Shown: piece after piece, positions 1-9,592 of the stretch
Layout of the letters: each line of letters starts with the position of its first letter
Position numbering within the stretch: position 1 is the first letter of the stretch
Assembly (NCBI GenBank): GCA_040754335.1
Contig: JBFMCV010000004.1
Coordinates: 62,001-126,000, forward strand
Direction: 5' to 3'
DNA length: 64,000 nt
DNA from: Thermodesulfobacteriota bacterium
GTDB lineage: Bacteria; Desulfobacterota_D; UBA1144; Nemesobacterales; UBA2774
Notes under the pieces: generated by a model
The model's database searches: none
Seen by the model: only the letters and a program-made list of their open reading frames with translations
What the model was told of the DNA's origin: nothing
Position numbers and translations under genes: made by a program

Positions 1-2
1 GG

Positions 3-1484
3 GAGAACGTGAGCGTCACCAGCATGGACGAGAGCGTGAGGGCCAACCCCGAGTTAAACGCTTCGTTCCTGAGGCTCCTCAAGAAGGGTAAGAACGTCGC
101 CGATACGCTTTTTGAAATGAACAGGCTCCGTTTTCTGGGCTATTATATCCCGGAGTTCGGAAAGATAGTATGCATGGTCCAGCACGACGCCTACCATGTC
201 TACACCGTCGATGTCCACTCCATATTCATGGTGAGGGAGATCGAGAACCTGCTCAACTATAAATACGAGAAAGAGCACCCCCTCCTCACGAAAACAGCCG
301 AATCATTATTGAGCAGACACGTGCTCTACCTCGCGTGCCTCTTTCACGACATGGGCAAGGGGGAAGGGAAGGACCACGCGGAGAAAGGGGCGGCGATGAT
401 TCCCAAGATCGCGAAAAGGATGGGGCTTAATGCGACCGAGACCGAGCAGCTCGAGTTCCTCGTCAAAAACCACCTTTTGATGTCTCACTTCTCGCAGAGG
501 AGGGACATACACGACTACAGCCTCATAGTGAGGTTCGCGAAGGCCGTGAAAACGCTCGAAACCCTCTCTCTCATCTATCTGCTGACGTTCGCCGATATAA
601 AGTCGGTCGGCCCCGACGTGTGGACTAACTGGAAGGGGATGCTGCTTAAGGAGCTTTTCATCAGGACCGCAAAGGTCCTCGAAAGAGGAGACTTCAAAGG
701 GGAAGACCCGCTCGCGAGGCAGAAGAGGGTGATCGACGAGGTCGTGAGGATTCTCGGCAGCAAGGTATCGAGGAAGAGCGTAAAGGCTATACTCGAGACC
801 ATGCCCGAATCCTATTTCCTCGGATTCTCAGCGAGGAAGATCGCCTACCACGTCGGCCTCATCGAGAAATCGAGGGACGCGGTGGGGATGGACGTGCTTT
901 TTTACCCTCACGAGGAGTACAACGAATTTACCTTCTGGGGATTCGACGAGCCCGGGATTTTCTCCAAGCTCTGCGGGGTCATCAGGGCGACGGGACTTAA
1001 CGTGCTCGGAGCGCGCATAACGACGAGGAAGGACGGCAGGATTCTCGACGTCTTCTACGTGAACAAGCTCGGCCAGTCCGTGAAAGAAGGGGAGGAGGTA
1101 TGGGACAAGCTGAGGGATAATCTGGATCAGGTGCTCACCGGGAAGACGGACGTCGAGGTGCTCGTCGCCAGAAGGAGACAGGAGAAGCCCCTTTACAGCA
1201 AGGCGATACCGCAGTATCCGACGAGGGTCATGATCGACAACGAATCTTCCGACGCCGCTACCGTAATAGACGTGATTACGTACGACAGGGCGGGGCTCCT
1301 CTACGATATAACGAAGACTATAAAGAACCTCGGCCTCTCGATCGAATACGCGAAGATCTCGACCAAGGTCGATCAGGTGGTCGACGCTTTTTACGTGGTC
1401 GATTTGAATCACAAGAAAATTACCGATCCGGACAGGATAGAAGAAATAAAAACCGCTTTGCTGGAATCGATGACTTCCGGGTAA
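3..1484 (+). CDS. glnD: Bifunctional PII uridylyltransferase / uridylyl-removing enzyme GlnD (3' part only)
   Basis: The frame is open to the left edge, so only the C-terminal part is present; the family is usually 850-930 residues and the N-terminal nucleotidyltransferase domain lies outside the window. Counting from the GTG at position 9, the HD phosphohydrolase domain carries H59-D60 and H113-D114 (FHDMGKG). Two ACT domains follow, at about residues 310-360 (GFDEPGIFSKLCGVIRATG) and 420-475 (YDRAGLLYDITKTIKNLG). In the family the HD domain removes UMP from PII proteins and the ACT domains sense glutamine, linking nitrogen status to metabolism. nadB follows 42 bp downstream on the same strand. 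The GTG at 9 is internal to the protein and should not be taken as the true start. Confidence 0.95.
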   Translation, partial: ENVSVTSMDESVRANPELNASFLRLLKKGKNVADTLFEMNRLRFLGYYIPEFGKIVCMVQHDAYHVYTVDVHSIFMVREIENLLNYKYEKEHPLLTKTAESLLSRHVLYLACLFHDMGKGEGKDHAEKGAAMIPKIAKRMGLNATETEQLEFLVKNHLLMSHFSQRRDIHDYSLIVRFAKAVKTLETLSLIYLLTFADIKSVGPDVWTNWKGMLLKELFIRTAKVLERGDFKGEDPLARQKRVIDEVVRILGSKVSRKSVKAILETMPESYFLGFSARKIAYHVGLIEKSRDAVGMDVLFYPHEEYNEFTFWGFDEPGIFSKLCGVIRATGLNVLGARITTRKDGRILDVFYVNKLGQSVKEGEEVWDKLRDNLDQVLTGKTDVEVLVARRRQEKPLYSKAIPQYPTRVMIDNESSDAATVIDVITYDRAGLLYDITKTIKNLGLSIEYAKISTKVDQVVDAFYVVDLNHKKITDPDRIEEIKTALLESMTSG

Positions 1485-1526
1485 GGGTCTGTTCATATAT
1501 CATTTCAGAAGAAACAAGGGCCGGAT

Positions 1527-3128
1527 ATGAGCATATCTCGAGCGGACGCTCAGGACATAAGGGAGATACATTCGGATTTTCTCGTAATAGGGAGCGGTCT
1601 CGCGGGCCTGTATGCTGCCCTTTACGCTTCCGGCTTCGGGAGCGTCACCCTCCTCACGAAATCGACGGTCGAGGAGAGTAATTCCTACTGGGCCCAGGGG
1701 GGGATAGCGGCCGTGGTCGATCCCGAAGATTCGACGTGGTTCCATATAGAAGACACGCTCAGGGCCGGCAGGGGGCTGAACGACACGGACGCCGTCACGG
1801 TTCTGGTTAATGAGGGCAAGGACCGCGTGACAGACCTCATGAAGCTCGGTATGAAGTTCGATACGGGAGAGAAAGGGCTCGAGCTCGGGCTCGAGGGCGG
1901 GCATACCAGAAGGCGCGTGCTCCACGCGGGCGGCAGCTCGACCGGTCGGGAGATGGTCAAATTCCTGATCGCCGCGGTCGAGAGCAACAAATCCATAAGA
2001 AAGTTCGAAAGCACGGGTGTCATGGGGTTTTTCTCGGACGGGTCCCGGTGCGGGGGAGCGCTGGCTATAGACGGCAATATGAGCCCCGTCGCGTTTATAT
2101 CGAAGTCCACGATACTCGCGACAGGAGGGGCATGCGCCCTTTACGAGAGGACGACAAACCCCGAAGGCGCGACAGGCGAGGGTATAGCGCTTGCTTACGA
2201 AGCCGGGGCGGAGATCGCCGATATGGAATTCGTTCAGTTCCACCCGACGGCTTTTTACAACGAGAGCGGAGCGAGCTTCCTCATATCGGAAGCCGTGCGG
2301 GGGGAAGGGGCGCACCTGCTTGACTACGGGGGAAAGCGGTTCATGCATAACTACAGCGAGCTCGGGGAGCTCGCGCCTAGGGACGTCGTATCGCGCGCTA
2401 TATACATGGAGATGAAAAAGTCGGGCAGGGATTACGTCTATCTCGACGTGAGGCACCTCGATCCGGACTACATCAAAGCACGGTTTTCGAATATCTACTA
2501 TGCCTGCCTGGCATACGGGACGGACATGACCTCGGACCTCGTCCCGGTCGCCCCTGCCGCTCATTACACGATCGGTGGGGTGAGGACGGGGCTCTCGGGG
2601 GAGACGAACATAAAAGGCCTCTTCGCCTGCGGCGAGGTCGCCTGCACCGGCGTGCACGGCGCCAACAGGCTCGCGAGCAATTCGCTCCTCGAATGCGTGG
2701 TATTCGCCAGGCGCGCGGTTGACGGCGCAAGGGGTATGCCTCAAGCCCGCTACAGTGCGCCTGCCGCCGATATCGACCCCGCGATCTACCGGGTTTCAGT
2801 TTCGGAGGAGGGATTGTTCGGGGAGCTAAAGACCCGGGCTTCGCGTATAATGAACAGACGCGTCGGCATAGTGAGGAACAAGGAAAACCTTGATAAAGCC
2901 CTCGCGGAGCTCGGTATGCTGACGGCGGGTCTCGACAAGCTCTCAGGCTACCACAGGCTGAAATTAAAGATGATTCTCGATGTCTCTACGATCATCACAC
3001 GGTTTTCTCTCCTGAGGGAGGAATCGAGGGGCGTGCATATAAGAGAGGACTTTCCCGCTGAGGACCCCGGATGGAGGAAGCACATTATATTGAGGAAGGG
3101 AGAGGAGCCTGCCGCTATACCGGTATGA
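1527..3128 (+). CDS. nadB: L-aspartate oxidase NadB
   Basis: FAD flavoprotein that oxidises L-aspartate to iminoaspartate, the first step of de novo NAD synthesis in the cytoplasm. The 533-residue length fits the family. An N-terminal dinucleotide-binding motif (VIGSGLAGLYAA, about residues 20-31) is followed by SNSYWAQGGIAAV. Family motifs FHPTAFY, SEAVRGEGAHL and ELAPRDVVSRAI lie in the middle, then the conserved GVHGANRLASNSLLE stretch that distinguishes this flavoprotein family. The start is the ATG after a short spacer with a GGCC-rich region; no strong ribosome-binding site is seen. It is the first of three NAD genes in the same direction (nadB-nadC-nadA), so imine product and its consumer NadA are made together. 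Confidence 0.96.
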   Translation: MSISRADAQDIREIHSDFLVIGSGLAGLYAALYASGFGSVTLLTKSTVEESNSYWAQGGIAAVVDPEDSTWFHIEDTLRAGRGLNDTDAVTVLVNEGKDRVTDLMKLGMKFDTGEKGLELGLEGGHTRRRVLHAGGSSTGREMVKFLIAAVESNKSIRKFESTGVMGFFSDGSRCGGALAIDGNMSPVAFISKSTILATGGACALYERTTNPEGATGEGIALAYEAGAEIADMEFVQFHPTAFYNESGASFLISEAVRGEGAHLLDYGGKRFMHNYSELGELAPRDVVSRAIYMEMKKSGRDYVYLDVRHLDPDYIKARFSNIYYACLAYGTDMTSDLVPVAPAAHYTIGGVRTGLSGETNIKGLFACGEVACTGVHGANRLASNSLLECVVFARRAVDGARGMPQARYSAPAADIDPAIYRVSVSEEGLFGELKTRASRIMNRRVGIVRNKENLDKALAELGMLTAGLDKLSGYHRLKLKMILDVSTIITRFSLLREESRGVHIREDFPAEDPGWRKHIILRKGEEPAAIPV

Positions 3129-3176
3129 AAGGTATAGTATGTTACCGGGGGATGATCCGGCGCAGACGTTCGACGC

Positions 3177-4022
3177 ATGAAAAGAATAGAGCTTGATTTC
3201 AGCCGCGTAGACCGCATCATAGAATACGCACTCAGGGAAGACCTTGGTGACGGCGACATCACCACGAACTCGCTCGCAACGGAGAAGGAGGACTCGAGGG
3301 CTGTCATTCGCGCCAAGGCAAAGGGGGTGATCGCCGGGCTCCCGATAGCCAAGCGCGTCTTTCAGAAACTCGACCCGACGGTCGTGTGCGTGGACAACAT
3401 CAGCGACGGCGAGGACATAAAGCCGGGCGATATCCTCTCGGAAATAAACGGGGGCACGAGGGCGCTGCTGTCGGGCGAGCGGCTCGCACTCAATATACTT
3501 CAAAGGCTCTCCGGTATAGCGACCCTCACGTCGAAATACGTGAAAGCGGTCGAGGGTCTCCCAGTGAAGGTTCTCGACACGCGGAAGACGGCTCCCGGCC
3601 TCCGCATACTCGATAAATACGCGGTTTCCGCGGGGGGCGGATACAACCACCGCTTCGGTCTCTTCGACGGGGTCTTGATAAAGGACAACCACATAAAGAT
3701 CGCGGGCGGTATAGGGGACGCGGTCGCGGCCGTACGCAAGAAGTACAGGCAGAAATACAAGATAGAGGTCGAAACCTCGGATATCGAGCAGGTGAAGGAA
3801 GCGCTCATAGCCGGCGCAGATATAATTATGCTCGACAATATGAACCCTGCCGAGATGAGAAAGGCGGTCCGTCTCATAGACAGGAATGCGCTCGTCGAGG
3901 CCTCGGGCGGGATTACCCTCAGGAACGTGAGGGAAGTGGCGGAGACAGGGGTGGATTTTATATCGGTGGGGGCCCTTACCCACTCGGCCTCGGCTTTAGA
4001 TATAGGGCTCTATGTGGTATAA
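3177..4022 (+). CDS. nadC: Nicotinate-nucleotide pyrophosphorylase (carboxylating) NadC
   Basis: Quinolinate phosphoribosyltransferase: converts quinolinate and PRPP to nicotinate mononucleotide with loss of CO2. The 281 residues match the usual length. The N-terminal ALREDLGDGDITTN motif is typical, and the phosphoribosyl-binding core shows DTRKTAPGLR, KYAVSAGGGYNHRFGLFDG and LIKDNHI. The C-terminal barrel ends with ASGGITLRNV and DFISVGALTHS. It sits 48 bp after nadB and 37 bp before nadA. The stop codon lies inside a TATAAT sequence (4018-4023), which could be a -10 box of an internal promoter for nadA with a weak TTTAGA 17 bp upstream; this last point is speculative. Confidence 0.96.
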   Translation: MKRIELDFSRVDRIIEYALREDLGDGDITTNSLATEKEDSRAVIRAKAKGVIAGLPIAKRVFQKLDPTVVCVDNISDGEDIKPGDILSEINGGTRALLSGERLALNILQRLSGIATLTSKYVKAVEGLPVKVLDTRKTAPGLRILDKYAVSAGGGYNHRFGLFDGVLIKDNHIKIAGGIGDAVAAVRKKYRQKYKIEVETSDIEQVKEALIAGADIIMLDNMNPAEMRKAVRLIDRNALVEASGGITLRNVREVAETGVDFISVGALTHSASALDIGLYVV

Positions 4023-4059
4023 TTAATTTTATTAATGATGTAGGTAAGTTGAGGTATGA

Positions 4060-5016
4060 ATGGAAGGCTACGACCAAATATCTGAAGAGATAAAAAGACT
4101 TAAGGAAGAAAAGAACGCCGTTATACTCGCGCACAACTACCAGGTGCCCGAGGTGCAGGACGTTGCGGATTTTACGGCCGATTCGCTCGCGCTCTCGCAG
4201 ATGGCCGCCAAAACAGAGGCGGATATCATCGTATTCTGCGGGGTGCATTTCATGGCGGAGACCGCCTCCATAATCTCCCCGCAAAAGAAAGTGCTCCTCC
4301 CCGATCTCGGCGCGGGCTGCTCTCTTGCGGATACGATAAATGCCGACCAGCTCCGGGAATGGAAGAAGGAGCATCCCGGCGCTGTCGTTGTTTCTTACGT
4401 TAATACGACTGCAGAGGTGAAAGCCGAGAGCGACTACTGCTGCACGTCTTCAAACGCCGTCAAAGTAGTGAGCGCCGTCCCCGAGGATAAAGAGATACTC
4501 TTCCTCCCGGACATGTTCTTAGGCGCTTATGCGGCCAAGGTCACGGGGAGGAAAATCCACGTCTGGCCGGGCGAATGTCACGTGCATGCGGGAATTAGGA
4601 CCGAGGATTTGAAAGAAATGAAGCACACGCATCCGGACGCCGAGCTCGTCGTCCACCCCGAGTGCGGATGCACGACGAATCTTCTTTACCAGGGCCTGAA
4701 CGGCTCTTCTGCCAACGGGAACGGCCACATTAAATTCTTATCGACGGGCGGCATGATAAAATTCGCGAAGGAGTCTCAGGCAAAAGAGTTCATCATCGCG
4801 ACCGAAACCGGGATGCTCTACAAGCTTAGGAAAGACAATCCCGACAAGACGTTCCTACCGGCGAGGGAAAACGCGGTCTGCAAGTACATGAAGATGATTA
4901 CGCTTGAAAAAGTTCTCAGGTCGCTCAGGGAAGAAGTCTACGAAGTGAAAGTTCCCGAGCACGTCGCTTTAAAAGCTAAGAAGTCCATAGATCGTATGCT
5001 AGAGATAACGGCCTAA
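4060..5016 (+). CDS. nadA: Quinolinate synthase NadA
   Basis: Iron-sulfur enzyme that condenses iminoaspartate (from NadB) with dihydroxyacetone phosphate to give quinolinate. The 318-residue protein is of the short three-cysteine bacterial/archaeal type. The three conserved 4Fe-4S ligands are C87 (GAGCSLAD), C173 (WPGECHVHAG) and C274 (ENAVCKYMKM). Other family motifs are ILAHNYQVPEVQDVADF near the N-terminus and HPECGC at 199-204. A GAGG six bases before the ATG supports this start. Its stop codon overlaps the end of the convergent ggt gene by four bases. Confidence 0.97.
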   Translation: MEGYDQISEEIKRLKEEKNAVILAHNYQVPEVQDVADFTADSLALSQMAAKTEADIIVFCGVHFMAETASIISPQKKVLLPDLGAGCSLADTINADQLREWKKEHPGAVVVSYVNTTAEVKAESDYCCTSSNAVKVVSAVPEDKEILFLPDMFLGAYAAKVTGRKIHVWPGECHVHAGIRTEDLKEMKHTHPDAELVVHPECGCTTNLLYQGLNGSSANGNGHIKFLSTGGMIKFAKESQAKEFIIATETGMLYKLRKDNPDKTFLPARENAVCKYMKMITLEKVLRSLREEVYEVKVPEHVALKAKKSIDRMLEITA

Positions 5017-6827
5017 TACCCCTCCGCAAGCCCTCCGGGCCTCCTCGGGTCGGTCGCTCCGTATAGAAAATCCCCTGACTTCATTATGCTCTGCGCGCTC
5101 CCCATCGTATCGCCCGTCACCACCTTGTGGCCAATCTCCGTGAGCAATCTTACGGTATCCGCGCTCAGCCCTTTCTCAATTCTCAACTCGTCGGGCAGCC
5201 ACTGGTGATGCACTCTCACTGCATTTGTCGCTTCTGATACGTTCATCCCGAAATCGATCACGTTCGTCAGTATCTGCAGGACGGTCGTGATGATGAGGCT
5301 GCCCCCGACGCTGCCGGTGATCAAAAACGGCTTCCCGCCTTTGAGCACTATCGTCGGAGTCATCGAGCTCAGCATCCTCTTTCCCGGAGCGAGCGCGTTA
5401 TATTCGCCTCCCGTCAGGCCGTATGCGTTAGGAGTGCCGGGCGTGATCGAGAAATCGTCCATTTCGTTGTTGAGCAGTATGCCCGTCCCCGGAACCATGA
5501 TCCCGGAGCCGTAATTGAAGTTGAGCGTGTAGGTGTTCGAGACGGTGTTCCCCCATTTATCTATCACGGAGAAGTGTGTAGTGCTACCTCCCTCGCGGGG
5601 AGCATGACTGCCCGGGGAGATTTCGCCGCTCGGAGTCGCCCTTTCCGGGTCTATCCTCGCGCTCATGCTACGGGCGTATTCTTTCGAAGTGAGGCGTGAA
5701 ACCGGAATTTCGTAAAAGTCCGGGTCGCCCAGATAAACCGAGCGGTCTGCGAAGGCAAGCTTCATGCACTCTGCCATTATATGTATCGCCCTTGCGGAAT
5801 TGTTGCCGTATGTGCCGAGCGGGAACCTTTCGAGCATGTTCAGCATTTCTATTAAGAGCACTCCGCCCGAGCTCGGAGGCGGCATGGAATATATCTCGTA
5901 CCCTCTGTAACTTCCCCGGACGGGTTTTCTGACGACGGCCTCGTAGGACGCGAGGTCTTCCTTCGTTATGAGGCCGTCTTCCGCTTTCATGAACCCGGTT
6001 ATCTTTTCAGCCACCTCTCCTTCATAAAACGCGTCCGGGCCCGATTCGGCTATTTGCCTGAGGGTACGCGCCAGGTCCTTTTGCTCGAGCGGCTCGCCCT
6101 GGGCATAGCTCACGCCGCCGTCCTTAAAAAATACTTTCATACTTTCGGGAGACGCATTAATCCTGTCCCTGGCGCCGGAAAGCGACCTCACGAGCTCTTC
6201 GTCAGCAGGGAACCCCTTTTCGGCAAGCTCTATAGCGGGTCTGAGGGCCCTTTCGAGCGATATAGTGCCGTACTTCTCAAGCGCAAGCGCGAGTCCCGCT
6301 ACGGTGCCCGGCACGCCCGAGGCGATTATGCTGCGGCGTGACTTCTCCTCGTCGACCTCCCCTTTGTCATTGATATACATCTCCCTCCGCGCCGCGAGAG
6401 GGGCTTTCTCCCTGTAGTCTATCGCCGCCGCTTCCTTCGCTCCAGTGAGATAAATCAGCATGAAGCCTCCCCCGCCGAGGTTCCCCGCCCTCGGGTAGGT
6501 GACCGCCATCGTAAAACCGACCGTAACGGCTGCGTCAACGGCGTTCCCACCTTCCCTCAGCACCTCTAGTCCCGCCTTTGTCGCGTATTCGCTCTCCGAC
6601 ACGACCATTCCCTCCAGCGCGTACGCGGGATGGAACCGCGCCTCCGGGTCGAACGCCGGATGCGTCTCACCTGCGGCGACCGGCGCATGGTATAAAAAAA
6701 GAATCGTCAGGAATATCAGGCCCGGTAAATGAAACAAGCGAGCCTGTGAAAATTTTTCCTTCAGGCTTATCATCGGTTCACGGGCCCTCTCGATGAAGGA
6801 ATATCCATCCGCAAAAGAGTGCGGCAT
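5013..6827 (-). CDS. ggt: Gamma-glutamyltransferase (Ntn-hydrolase), exported
   Basis: Hydrolyses or transfers the gamma-glutamyl group of glutathione and similar compounds in the periplasm. It is made as one precursor that self-cleaves before the catalytic threonine, here T416 of GGSTTHFSV; family motifs EGGNAVDAAV, NLGGGGFML, NNEMDDF and GSVGGS are present. The N-terminus carries a hydrophobic export segment (about residues 31-52, ending APVAAG). Translation may start at codon 19 (position 6773), which gives a more normal signal peptide; the first ATG has a GGAAGG close in front. It lies 79 bp downstream of rho on the same strand and ends against nadA. Confidence 0.95.
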   Translation of the reverse strand: MPHSFADGYSFIERAREPMISLKEKFSQARLFHLPGLIFLTILFLYHAPVAAGETHPAFDPEARFHPAYALEGMVVSESEYATKAGLEVLREGGNAVDAAVTVGFTMAVTYPRAGNLGGGGFMLIYLTGAKEAAAIDYREKAPLAARREMYINDKGEVDEEKSRRSIIASGVPGTVAGLALALEKYGTISLERALRPAIELAEKGFPADEELVRSLSGARDRINASPESMKVFFKDGGVSYAQGEPLEQKDLARTLRQIAESGPDAFYEGEVAEKITGFMKAEDGLITKEDLASYEAVVRKPVRGSYRGYEIYSMPPPSSGGVLLIEMLNMLERFPLGTYGNNSARAIHIMAECMKLAFADRSVYLGDPDFYEIPVSRLTSKEYARSMSARIDPERATPSGEISPGSHAPREGGSTTHFSVIDKWGNTVSNTYTLNFNYGSGIMVPGTGILLNNEMDDFSITPGTPNAYGLTGGEYNALAPGKRMLSSMTPTIVLKGGKPFLITGSVGGSLIITTVLQILTNVIDFGMNVSEATNAVRVHHQWLPDELRIEKGLSADTVRLLTEIGHKVVTGDTMGSAQSIMKSGDFLYGATDPRRPGGLAEGY

Positions 6828-6906
6828 GCCCCTTCCATTTTCAATAGAGTTTATTCAGTCTGGTTGCTGAAGATGAATTACGGCGGCTGTGCAGACCAAG
6901 CCGGAA

Positions 6907-8223
6907 TTACTGGTTCATCATGTTGAAGAATTCCTTGTTCGACTTCGTTCCGCTCATCTTGTCGAGGAGGAATTCCATAGCTTCGACGGTGTTCATCGGG
7001 CTCAAGACTTTTCTGAGCAGCCATACCTTGTTGAGCACGTCTGCCGGAAGCAGGAGCTCTTCTTTCCTCGTGCCCGAGCGCTGGAGGTCGAGCGCAGGGA
7101 ATACTCTCTTGTCGGCGAGCCTCCTGTCGAGGTAGGCCTCCATGTTGCCTGTTCCCTTGAATTCTTCGAATATGACCTCGTCCATCCTGCTGCCCGTATC
7201 TATCAGGGCCGTGGCGATGATAGTCAGGCTTCCGCCCTCCTCGGTGTTCCTGGCGGCGCCGAAGAACCTCTTCGGCCTCTGGAGCGCGTTCGCCTCCATA
7301 CCTCCCGAGAGCACCCTGCCGCTCGCGGGCGTAACGGTATTGCTCGCGCGGGCGAGCCTCGTCAAGCTGTCGAGCAGGATTACGACGTCCTTACCGTGCT
7401 CCACGAGCCTCTTCGCTTTTTCGAGCACCATATCGGCCACCTGGATGTGTCTCTGTGGCGGCTCGTCGAACGTCGAGCTGACTACTTCCCCGTTGACCGA
7501 ACGCTCCATATCCGTTACTTCCTCCGGGCGCTCGTCGATAAGGAGCACTATGAGGGCGACGTCGGGGTGGTTCCTGGTTATAGCGTTAGCTATCCTCTGG
7601 AGCAGTATCGTTTTACCCGTCCTCGGCGGGGCCACGATCAAACCCCTCTGGCCCATACCGATAGGGATGAACAGGTCGAGCACCCTCGTGCAGAAATCGT
7701 TTGCGTCGTATTCGAGCATCAGCTTCTGGTCGGGGTGAAGGGGGACACGGTTTTCGAAAGCGACTCTTTCCCTGCATACTTCGGGAGAATCGAAGTTCAC
7801 CTCTTCTATCTTGAGGAGCGCCAGGTTCTTCTCGCCTTCTCTGGGCAGCCTTACCTGCCCGCCCACGGTGTCTCCGGTCTTCAAGTTGAAAGAGCGTATC
7901 TGGGATTTCGAAACGTAGATGTCGTCGGGTCCGGGCAGATAGCTGTACTTGGGAGACCTGAGGAACCCGTACCCCTCGGACAGAATTTCTAGCACGCCCT
8001 CGGCATATATGACCCCTTCTTTTTCGCTCTGGGCCTTGAGGATAGCGTAGATGATGTCCTGCTTCGTCATGCGCGAGGTCTCGTCGATCTCGAGGTCCCT
8101 CGCCATCTTCATGAGCTCCGCGCTCTTCTTGTTTCTGATGTCGTTCAGGTGGAGGAAATGACTTTCTTCCGACAAAACTTCCTTCTCTTCGGGTTTTTCC
8201 CGTAATTTGGTTGCTCTAGCCAT
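6907..8223 (-). CDS. rho: Transcription termination factor Rho
   Basis: RNA-dependent helicase that ends transcription at factor-dependent terminators. The 438-residue protein has the N-terminal Rho helix-extended domain ([20 protein letters not shown]), the OB-fold RNA-binding domain with GYGFLR and DDIYVS, and the RecA-like ATPase core. Walker A is APPRTGKT (near residue 195), followed by [12 protein letters not shown], the Q/R loops and the highly conserved SSGRV-equivalent [10 protein letters not shown] and [15 protein letters not shown]. The ATG at 8223 is preceded by AAGGAC at good spacing. The roughly 300 bp upstream is shared with a divergently transcribed secreted-protein gene and is AT-rich; Rho leaders are often self-regulated, but no specific site is visible here. 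Confidence 0.98.
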   Translation of the reverse strand: MARATKLREKPEEKEVLSEESHFLHLNDIRNKKSAELMKMARDLEIDETSRMTKQDIIYAILKAQSEKEGVIYAEGVLEILSEGYGFLRSPKYSYLPGPDDIYVSKSQIRSFNLKTGDTVGGQVRLPREGEKNLALLKIEEVNFDSPEVCRERVAFENRVPLHPDQKLMLEYDANDFCTRVLDLFIPIGMGQRGLIVAPPRTGKTILLQRIANAITRNHPDVALIVLLIDERPEEVTDMERSVNGEVVSSTFDEPPQRHIQVADMVLEKAKRLVEHGKDVVILLDSLTRLARASNTVTPASGRVLSGGMEANALQRPKRFFGAARNTEEGGSLTIIATALIDTGSRMDEVIFEEFKGTGNMEAYLDRRLADKRVFPALDLQRSGTRKEELLLPADVLNKVWLLRKVLSPMNTVEAMEFLLDKMSGTKSNKEFFNMMNQ

Positions 8224-8426
8224 GTGTTATAAGTCCTTGACTCATTATTTTTTTAGGAATTTACAGCAATTGTCACTTTACGAATTTATGGAAATGAGTG
8301 TAAGTTCTCGTTGAGTTGCTATAAAAGTATTAGACAACATTATTATGCCAGTCAAACGTGTGTTTTGTCAAGTGAGATTTTTCGGTAATAATAAATCCCG
8401 CGGCCTGGTTTGTTGTCACGCTTATG

Positions 8427-8456
8427 TTAAACAAACCCGGCTCTTTATGCTATAAT
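8427..8456 (+). promoter_or_regulatory. Candidate sigma-70 promoter for the secreted protein gene at 8523
   Basis: A perfect TATAAT -10 box lies at 8451-8456, with a weak TTAAAC -35 candidate at 8427-8432 and an 18 bp spacer. It lies in the 299 bp rho/8523 divergent intergenic region, about 65 bp before the start codon. The surrounding AT-rich region (8224-8450) otherwise holds no feature I can name. Confidence 0.45.
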
Positions 8457-8522
8457 CAAAATTTGACGGGGCGGCTCCGGATTCCGCAAATAGAGAAAAA
8501 TATGTTTTGAACAGAGGGTGTT

Positions 8523-9500
8523 ATGAAACGCATATCTAATTTTACAGTATTTTTGGCGCTCGCTCTGCTTGCGGCATATTACGCGGGGCCTGATGCGCTC
8601 TCGGCTGGAGGCTTCAGTGCCGGTAAGGCCCGCGACGGCAGGGGCGATGCGCTCCTGGCCCAAGGCGGAGACGACTCCGACAACGCCACATCGAAGACGC
8701 CGCCCAGGTACACGGAAGTCGAGCTCACGTCGCTTGACGGCGAGATATTCATAAACCCCCTCTATACGGGAAAGGTCTCCACGGTGAGGACGATAGACAA
8801 GAACGGGCTCATAGGGCAGAAGGTGGACATAGAGGTCAGGATCATGACCGACGGCTGGAGGAAGTTCAGCCTCCCCGGGACTGCCGCGGGCGCCTACGGG
8901 GTGATAGTGTCCGGCGACGAGGGCATACTGAAGATTTCGAAACCCGCCGAAACTCCCGCACCCTCGGGAGGAGAGTTGAAATCCATAAAGAAGCTCGTCA
9001 TAGAGTTCGGGTATCTGAGCACTGTTTTTTCCTTCCCGAGCATGAACATACTCGAGCCGAGCAAGGTCGAGTTGGGCGTTCTCAACAACGCGGATAACAA
9101 GTTCATAAACGGAAGCATCGTCGCCATGAAGCCTGACCAGGCCGCGGTCGAGTTCCAGGACCTCCCGGCTACCGTCGTAAATAAAGAAGGGACGATGAGG
9201 GTGAGCCTCAAGGAGCCGGGCGGCACTTTTATAAATTCCGATATTCAGGCTTGGGGGTATAACATAATCGTATCCGAAACGGATATAGACACGCCCGCTC
9301 CTATCACGGCCGAGGTGTTCGGTCTTCCGGACGACGCGGAAATAAGGTTCGACTTCAGCTCACTCACGGGTCAGGTGATAGACCCGTCTACCAAGATATT
9401 GACCGTGGGGGAGATTAACAAGGGGGCTACCGTCTCGACGATTACGACAAAAATCGGAGGCGCTCAGCCCCTTACGGTTACGGTCAGGAGGGTCAGATAG
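8523..9500 (+). CDS. Exported protein of unknown function
   Basis: I do not recognise this 325-residue protein. An N-terminal signal peptide is clear (MKRISNFTVF then a hydrophobic run LALALLAAYYAG, cleavage probably near ALSAGG). The mature part begins with a Gly/Asp-rich low-complexity stretch and then looks all-beta, with repeated short strands and turns (VELTSLDGEIFIN, VDIEVRIMTDGWRKF, AEVFGLPDDAEIRFDFS), consistent with an Ig-like or cohesin-like surface domain, but this is only inference. AGAGGGTG precedes the ATG. It stands alone between divergent rho and downstream yebC, with its own candidate promoter. Confidence 0.8.
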   Translation: MKRISNFTVFLALALLAAYYAGPDALSAGGFSAGKARDGRGDALLAQGGDDSDNATSKTPPRYTEVELTSLDGEIFINPLYTGKVSTVRTIDKNGLIGQKVDIEVRIMTDGWRKFSLPGTAAGAYGVIVSGDEGILKISKPAETPAPSGGELKSIKKLVIEFGYLSTVFSFPSMNILEPSKVELGVLNNADNKFINGSIVAMKPDQAAVEFQDLPATVVNKEGTMRVSLKEPGGTFINSDIQAWGYNIIVSETDIDTPAPITAEVFGLPDDAEIRFDFSSLTGQVIDPSTKILTVGEINKGATVSTITTKIGGAQPLTVTVRRVR

Positions 9501-9592
9501 CGGAGTTTAGAGATGCTCTTGCCAATCATTATCCAATGTCTTAGAATTCTTATATACTATATTTAAACACTCGGAAGAGAGGTGATGTAATC

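Noticed and set aside
1500-2744. A 414-codon open frame opposite nadB
   Set aside because: No recognisable domain; nadB is intact and unmistakable on the other strand.
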